Shown here piece by piece: positions 50,301 to 53,906 of a stretch of 53,906 nt of DNA. The stretch is from Rhizobium sp. Leaf306 (GTDB taxonomy: Bacteria > Pseudomonadota > Alphaproteobacteria > Rhizobiales > Rhizobiaceae), in assembly GCF_001423425.1 (NCBI RefSeq), contig NZ_LMNX01000009.1, positions 1 through 53,906 on the forward strand, written 5' to 3'. A model generated the notes under the pieces. That model was not told the origin of the DNA. It saw nothing but the letters and a program-made list of their open reading frames with translations, and ran no database searches. The translations under genes and the position numbers were made by a program. Each line of letters starts with the position of its first letter. Within the stretch, counting starts at the first letter, position 1.

Positions 50301-50471
50301 GACGGTTTCGGCGCTGGCGCCGTTATAGCTGGCAGAAATGCGCACCGTGGTCGGGGCGATATCCGGATATTGCGAGATCGACAGCGTGGTGATGGCAAGC
50401 GCACCACCGAGCATGATCACGATCGCAATAACCCAGGCGAAGACGGGCCGCCGGATGAAGTAATGGGCCAT
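47361..50471 (-). CDS. RND multidrug efflux pump, HAE1 family
   Basis: Inner-membrane proton/drug antiporter of 1036 residues, the size of AcrB and MexB. It has the HAE1 N-terminus MAHYFIRRPVFAWVIAI, two large periplasmic loops, and twelve membrane helices; the proton-relay aspartates are Asp406 and Asp407 in GLLVDDAIVVVEN. It forms a tripartite complex with the adaptor and channel encoded on either side. AAGGAA lies before the ATG. The order TetR, adaptor, pump, channel resembles the Agrobacterium AmeABC/AmeR locus, but the substrate cannot be read from sequence, so no symbol is given. Confidence 0.95.
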   Translation of the reverse strand: MAHYFIRRPVFAWVIAIVIMLGGALAITTLSISQYPDIAPTTVRISASYNGASAETVEKSVTTIIEDGMTGLDDLTYMNSSSSTGRATVTLTFGNSIMPDIAQVQVQNKLQLVQSQLPDVVQQSGIEVSRSTSSILMVGALVSSDGKRSSVDLGDVFSTQIEDQVKRLEGVGSINIFGSGYAMRVWLDPFKLQKYQLTSADVTSAIEAQNTQVSVGSLGAQPVSEGQQLTVTMTAQSQLTTVDDFERIILKVGQDGATVRISDIGRVEIGQESYGGSSRFNGKPAAGFAVNLATGANALDTAERVKTALNRVEPTLPENVSITYPYDTTPFVELSIEKVIHTLIEAIVLVFVVLLVFLQNLRATLIPMVAVPVVLLGTFGILALTGYSINTLTMFAMVLAIGLLVDDAIVVVENVERIMDEEGLSPLEATEKSMHEITGAIIGIALVLTAVFIPMAFFGGSTGIIYRQFSITIVSAMLLSAVVAIVLTPALCATILKPVNHEKKNKGIGAWFNRGFDKTTNGYVGSIGYLLKRPLRVMLLFALIVGGCGLLFSRLPSSFLPQEDQGVLMVLVQTPNGSTTARTEEVVKQIESFFLNDEKDSVASVFGAMGFSFNGTGQNNAMIFAKLKDFDVRTEPQQEAAAVVQRAQRHFFGLRDAQVFALLPPAIQGLGNSSGFSMYLVDSGNNGNPALTSASQQLMQIAGSNRNIGSLRSNSQRTETQLQILLDQEKLGAMGVDLASVNSMLTTIFAGRDVNDFTLENKLKPVYVQGDAPYRMQPEDLKYWFARNTGGEMVPFSSFSTVQWNTGTPQLARFNGVSAISLDGATGAGVSTGQSMDEMEKLTAALPGGYSVAWQGISYQERLSGSQAPMLYGLSVLIVFLCLAALYESWSIPFSVILAVPIGVLGALAAAYLLGQSNDVYFKVGLLTTIGLAAKNAILIVEFAKDRQETGMGVLEATLEAARLRLRPIIMTSLAFILGVVPLAIATGAGSAAQNAIGIGVLGGMLSATLLGIFFVPSFFVVVRRLSKREKQVKTV

Positions 50472-50537
50472 TCACTTGTTCCTTGCCGTATTCGGGGCGG
50501 CGTTCTTCGCGTTGTTGCGGGATGCGGACCTCAACCT

Positions 50538-51731
50538 CTACGGCTTCGGCGCATCAACCTTCGGCTTCTCGACAGTAAATCCCTGCTCGTTGACCGTGAC
50601 TTCGACAGGCTGGACGGCGGCGGCGTCGGCAATCCACTGGAACCCGTCGACGATCAGGCGATCGCCATCCGCGATGCCGTCGGTGACCAGCCAGTTGTTG
50701 CCGGATGTGGTGCTCACCGTGAAGGTCCGCGTTTCTACCTTGTTATCCGCGCCAACGAATTTCGCCGTCAGTTCACCACGGGCATTGCGGGTCGCGGCAC
50801 GCTGCGGGATCAGATAGCCGTTTTCGTTGCCAAGCGTCACCGTCGCACGCACATACATGCCGGGCAGAACGATATTGTCCGGGTTGGGGAACACGGCACG
50901 GATCTGAAACGTGCCGGTGGTTTCGCTGACAGCCATTTCCGACATGTCGAGCTTGCCGGCAGGTTCGTAAGCCTTGCCGTCCTCCAACCGCAATCGGATC
51001 TCGGCGTTGCGCGGATCGCCGGTGACCCGGCCGGACGCAAAGGCTGCACGAAGCTCCAGGAGATTGGTGCTGGAATCGATGAGATCGATATAGATCGGAT
51101 CGAGCTTGCGCAGTGTCGACAGCGCGTCGGTCTGGTTGGCGGTGACGATATTGCCGAGGCTGACATTGGAGATGGTCGTGACGCCATCGAAGGGCGCCCT
51201 GATCTTGGTCAGGTCGAGATCGATCTCGGCCGATTGCAGAGCGGCCTGCGCCTGCGCCACATCGGCCTGGGCCTGCAGCAGGGTGACCTTCGCATTTTCA
51301 TATTCGATCTGCGTCGCACCGCTGTTGACCAGCCGCTCGTAGCGGGTGAGGTTTGCCTGCGCGGCCGGGATGCTGACTTCGGCCTTGGAAAGGCTCGCTC
51401 TCGCCTGCGCGACGGTCGCCTCGTAAAGATTGTCCTCGATCTGATAGAGGATGTCGCCCGCCTTGACTTCGCTTCCTTCCTTGAAGCTGATCTCACGAAT
51501 GGCGCCGGTCACACGCGGCCTGATCTGGGTCGTCTGGAATGCAACGGCGCGGCCCGGCAAAATCGAGGTAATCGGCCGCTCGGCCTTTTGCATGACGACG
51601 ACACTGACGGCCTGCGGCGGCTTCTGAGGTGCGCCGCCGGCTGGAGCGTTTGCGGTCTGCTGATCGGAATCGCTGCAGGAGGCGAGCAAGACCGTGAAAA
51701 GGAGGGGGAGAAGCAGTTTGCGACGGGTCAT
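50538..51731 (-). CDS. RND efflux periplasmic adaptor (MexA/AcrA type)
   Basis: Periplasmic membrane-fusion lipoprotein of 397 residues linking pump and channel. The signal peptide ends in a lipobox (LLASC, Cys19). Then come a barrel-sandwich lipoyl domain (RPRVTGAIREISFKEGSEVKAGDILYQI), a long coiled-coil hairpin (about 95-165), the second lipoyl half (TKIRAPFDGVT), and a beta-barrel. It is the first gene of the efflux operon, 66 bases before the pump. The start is the ATG at 51731; the frame is open to 51842 without support. An inverted repeat lies about 125-150 bases before the start. Confidence 0.93.
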   Translation of the reverse strand: MTRRKLLLPLLFTVLLASCSDSDQQTANAPAGGAPQKPPQAVSVVVMQKAERPITSILPGRAVAFQTTQIRPRVTGAIREISFKEGSEVKAGDILYQIEDNLYEATVAQARASLSKAEVSIPAAQANLTRYERLVNSGATQIEYENAKVTLLQAQADVAQAQAALQSAEIDLDLTKIRAPFDGVTTISNVSLGNIVTANQTDALSTLRKLDPIYIDLIDSSTNLLELRAAFASGRVTGDPRNAEIRLRLEDGKAYEPAGKLDMSEMAVSETTGTFQIRAVFPNPDNIVLPGMYVRATVTLGNENGYLIPQRAATRNARGELTAKFVGADNKVETRTFTVSTTSGNNWLVTDGIADGDRLIVDGFQWIADAAAVQPVEVTVNEQGFTVEKPKVDAPKP

Positions 51732-51854
51732 CGTTGGATCCAGGGCCGGTCGTTGCGCATTCCGAAGAACCGGATTTCCTCGGGAGGGACAGGTTAACCC
51801 ACAAGAAGCGGGAGGAAGCATGGCAAGGGGCGGAACCGCCACAGCCCAGCCTCG

Positions 51855-51882
51855 AAGTGACGTAATTCACTTATCGTCACTT
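51855..51882. promoter_or_regulatory. Candidate TetR operator before the efflux operon
   Basis: AAGTGACG (51855-51862) and CGTCACTT (51875-51882) are perfect inverted repeats 12 bases apart, with a further AAGTGA copy inside on the minus strand. The site lies between the TetR gene and the adaptor gene and includes the TetR stop codon (51877-51879). This length and symmetry are typical for TetR-family operators. A TTGCAA-17-TACGTC promoter could overlap it on the minus strand. Confidence 0.55.
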
Positions 51883-52479
51883 TGCAAGCGGGCTTTGCAG
51901 TGCAGCATTCACGAGTTCGACAAGTCCGTCGCAGCGGGCATGCAGCTCCGCCTCGTCGGCATGTATAAGAAAGACATGGTGGAGGACCCCTGCAAAGCAA
52001 GGGGCAACGCTCCGCCCGATGGTACTTTCCGGTGCGGACTTGTAGACCCCGGTTTCGAAGCCGTGGCGAACGACGCTTTCGAAGAGATCCTCAATGAGCT
52101 TTCGATAATGCCGGCCGCTGGGCAGGTCGGTACTTGCCATCATGGCCAGCATTTCGAAAAACAGCGGATTATCCCTGATATCGGCCAGATGCGCGTCCAT
52201 CAGGCGGCGCGCGACAAGCCCCAGCCTCGCCGGCGCCGGGACGGAATCGTCCTTCGCGTCGAAGCGACCGATCATCCTGGTGGTGTGCCGGTCGCAGATT
52301 GCATCCGCAAGCACCGTCTTGGATTGAAAGTGCTTGAAGACATTGGCGGGCGACATCTGCAATTCGGCTGCAAGGTCGGCGATCGAAAAGCCGGCAAAAC
52401 CCTTCTTCCTGAGCAACGCTTCGGCGGCTGTCAGGATATCCGCTTTTGTCTCTTCCGCCTTGCGCCTTGGTCTTCGCAC
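51877..52479 (-). CDS. TetR-family transcriptional regulator
   Basis: A 200-residue TetR repressor. The DNA-binding domain at about 8-55 has KADILTAAEALLRKKGFAGFSIADLAAELQMSPANVFKHF-type sequence (HTH near 30-50); the rest is a helical ligand-binding domain. It starts at a GTG with GAGGA four bases before it. It lies on the same strand directly upstream of the adaptor gene and so is the probable repressor of the pump operon, relieved by a pump substrate. Confidence 0.9.
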   Translation of the reverse strand: MRRPRRKAEETKADILTAAEALLRKKGFAGFSIADLAAELQMSPANVFKHFQSKTVLADAICDRHTTRMIGRFDAKDDSVPAPARLGLVARRLMDAHLADIRDNPLFFEMLAMMASTDLPSGRHYRKLIEDLFESVVRHGFETGVYKSAPESTIGRSVAPCFAGVLHHVFLIHADEAELHARCDGLVELVNAALQSPLAK

Positions 52480-52527
52480 GATGTCCTCAAGTGTGTGCCG
52501 CCGATACCGCCCGGAGACTGCTGCTGA

Positions 52528-53481
52528 TCAAGTACCGAAATACGGCTCGAGGTTCTTGCGAATGCGCGCCAGCACCGTCTCGCCGCTCTCATCGGGCACG
52601 AAACGCGCGCCCGTGATCGTTTCATACGCGGTTCGGTAAACCTTGGCCGTTTCCTCGATCAGATCGGCCGGGATTTCCGGAATATCGTCCTTGTAGGGAT
52701 CGCAGCGTTCGACCACCCAAGAGCGGATGAAATCCTTGTCGAAGCTTTTTGGACGGCCGCCGGTTGAAAAGGCGTCGTCATAGCTGTCGGCAATCCAGTA
52801 ACGACTGCTGTCGGGCGTGTGGATTTCGTCGGCGAGAATGATTGTACCATCCGTGTCGGTGCCGAACTCGTATTTCGTATCAACCAGTATGAGGCCGCGT
52901 TTTGCCGCAAGCTCCTGGCCGCGGGCAAACAATGCCAGCGCATAGCGCGACAGCGTTTCCCACTGTTGGGCCGTCAGCAGTCCCTGCGCAATGATATCAT
53001 CCGGCGTCAGCGGTTCGTCATGACCGCCGTCGAATGCCTTGCTGGTGGGGGTGATCACCGGATACGGCAGGACCTGGTTGTCCCTCAGCCCGTCGGGCAG
53101 CTCGAGACCATACATGCGGCGCTGACCCTTCTTATAGAGTGTCAGAAGCGATGTGCCGGTCGTGCCGGCGAGGTAGCCGCGCACGACGATCTCGACGGGC
53201 AGGATATCCAGCCGCTTGCCGATGACGACATTCGGGTCCGGATAGGAGATGACGTGGTTGGGGCAGATATCGGCCGTTGCATCGAACCAGTAGCGGGCAG
53301 TCTGCGTCAGCACGTGCCCCTTATCCGGGATTGCCGTCAGGATCCGATCGAAAGCACTGATTCGGTCGGTCGAGATGATGATGCGCGAACCGTCAGGCAG
53401 ATCGTAGTTATCGCGCACCTTGCCGCGATAGTAGTTTGGCAGTTCCGCGATGAAGGCTTCGTCTAATACGCGCACGGTCAT
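52528..53481 (-). CDS. purC: Phosphoribosylaminoimidazole-succinocarboxamide synthase
   Basis: Purine biosynthesis enzyme (SAICAR synthetase) joining aspartate to CAIR with ATP. The 317-residue protein is of the longer type also seen in fungi: YRGKVRDNYDLPDGSRI, STDRISAFDRIL, VRGYLAGTTGTSL, and LILVDTKYEFGTDTDG with the binding residues. Many rhizobia carry a second, shorter purC beside purS/purQ/purL; this would be the extra copy, but that cannot be checked here. It is a single-gene unit; the ribosome binding site (AGAGAG) is weak. Confidence 0.92.
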   Translation of the reverse strand: MTVRVLDEAFIAELPNYYRGKVRDNYDLPDGSRIIISTDRISAFDRILTAIPDKGHVLTQTARYWFDATADICPNHVISYPDPNVVIGKRLDILPVEIVVRGYLAGTTGTSLLTLYKKGQRRMYGLELPDGLRDNQVLPYPVITPTSKAFDGGHDEPLTPDDIIAQGLLTAQQWETLSRYALALFARGQELAAKRGLILVDTKYEFGTDTDGTIILADEIHTPDSSRYWIADSYDDAFSTGGRPKSFDKDFIRSWVVERCDPYKDDIPEIPADLIEETAKVYRTAYETITGARFVPDESGETVLARIRKNLEPYFGT

Positions 53482-53906
53482 GGCTCTCTCTATATAGAGG
53501 CGGCTTGCAAGGCCTCGATGATATCAATCCGAGCTGTGGCTATGCCATGTTTTTCCGCGCCGGCACAAGGCGATTGCCGGGATGGAGATGCGTCGCAGGA
53601 GGTGAGGAAGCCGGAACCAGCGATCCGTGGTCCGCAAGGGGAGCGACAGACGGATTGGAGTTCGGGAAACCGGGCCCTGAAAGCCTCCTTGCGCTTTAAA
53701 AGGCGAATTATTGCGTTAATTCAACGACTTGCATTTTTATTGAAGTTTTTGCGACTAGGCCTGTTGACTTGAACTGGGGGTGGGATCTATAACCCGCTCA
53801 CTGAACGAGGGCGGCGGCGCTGCTAGCGACGGACTTCTTCGTTTCGGTGAAAACCTAAAAAGATTGGCAGATGCTGATTGGGGCCGGGTTACGGTTTGGC
53901 TCTTGG
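53482..53906. other. Non-coding region at the right edge
   Basis: 425 bases upstream of purC reaching the window end. An 84-codon open frame at 53518-53772 has no ribosome binding site or recognisable domain. The right part is AT-rich before a consensus-like promoter at 53764-53793 and then reads like a stable RNA leader. I see no protein gene. Confidence 0.55.
53764..53793 (+). promoter_or_regulatory. Strong promoter, possibly of an rRNA operon
   Basis: TTGACT (53764-53769) and TATAAC (53788-53793) with an 18-base spacer, preceded by an AT-rich stretch (about 53700-53750) like an UP element and followed by a CCCGC and a GAACGAGGGCGGCGG leader. This layout resembles alphaproteobacterial rRNA promoters. 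The gene it drives is beyond the window. Confidence 0.5.

Noticed and set aside
50370..51797. 475-codon open frame opposite the RND adaptor and the start of the pump gene
   Set aside because: It is antisense to well-supported genes, spans their boundary and has no recognisable features.
53518..53772. 84-codon open frame upstream of purC
   Set aside because: No ribosome binding site or domain; its end overlaps the proposed promoter and AT-rich element.

Overview
The window looks like a chromosomal segment from an alphaproteobacterium of the order Hyphomicrobiales, most likely the Rhizobium/Agrobacterium/Ensifer group. The reasons are the moderately high GC, the aerobic-type cobalamin gene set (cobG, cobN, cobW, cobO, cobQ), the CbtAB cobalt transporter, rhizobial-looking small proteins and the style of the peptide ABC and RND operons. 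Genus assignment is inference; no rRNA or tRNA gene lies in the window.

Region by region. (1) 1-830: 3' end of an IS3-family transposase and its terminal repeat, abutting what may be an 11-codon integrase stub, then non-coding DNA. (2) 831-8765: housekeeping and metabolic genes: glutathione-independent formaldehyde dehydrogenase, a DUF6880-like protein, an RluA pseudouridine synthase followed by RsmJ rRNA methyltransferase, an HSL-type esterase, an exported MsrA and a CocE/NonD hydrolase. (3) 8786-13938: a peptide/nickel-type ABC importer read right to left (Tat-exported binding protein, two permeases, fused double ATPase) running into the CocE hydrolase. (4) 14295-34555: a nearly continuous 20-kb cobalamin block. 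(5) 34552-39769: a P1-family peptidase, ALDH7-type dehydrogenase and FAD oxidoreductase, probably lysine/pipecolate catabolism, with a divergent LysR regulator and a lone Lrp-type ligand-binding domain. (6) 39836-45669: a small hypothetical protein, PurU, a secreted GH5 glycosidase, and the EF-P modification pair epmB-epmA divergent from efp. (7) 45800-52479: TetR regulator, RND adaptor, RND pump and outer-membrane factor, all on the minus strand. (8) 52528-53906: purC, then an rRNA-like strong promoter reading out of the window.

The cobalamin block is the centre of the window. Two cobalamin riboswitches sit back to back between 29052 and 29505 behind divergent promoters. The leftward transcript carries a DUF1636 ferredoxin-like protein, cobW, cobN, cobG, cobH, cobI and cobJ. 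The rightward transcript carries cbtB, cbtA, cobO and cobQ. The remaining genes (cobK, cobL-cobE-cobM, cbiD, cobA-cobB, cobD, cobC) lie in short units on alternating strands, packed so tightly that starts or stops of neighbours overlap. Together they cover most steps from uroporphyrinogen III to adenosylcobyric acid plus aminopropanol-arm formation and cobalt uptake. C1 methylation seems to be assigned to CbiD, since no cobF is present. cobS, cobT, cobP, cobU and cobV are not in the window.

Most gene calls rest on family motifs and operon context read by eye. I found no CRISPR array, tRNA, rRNA gene or prophage in the window.
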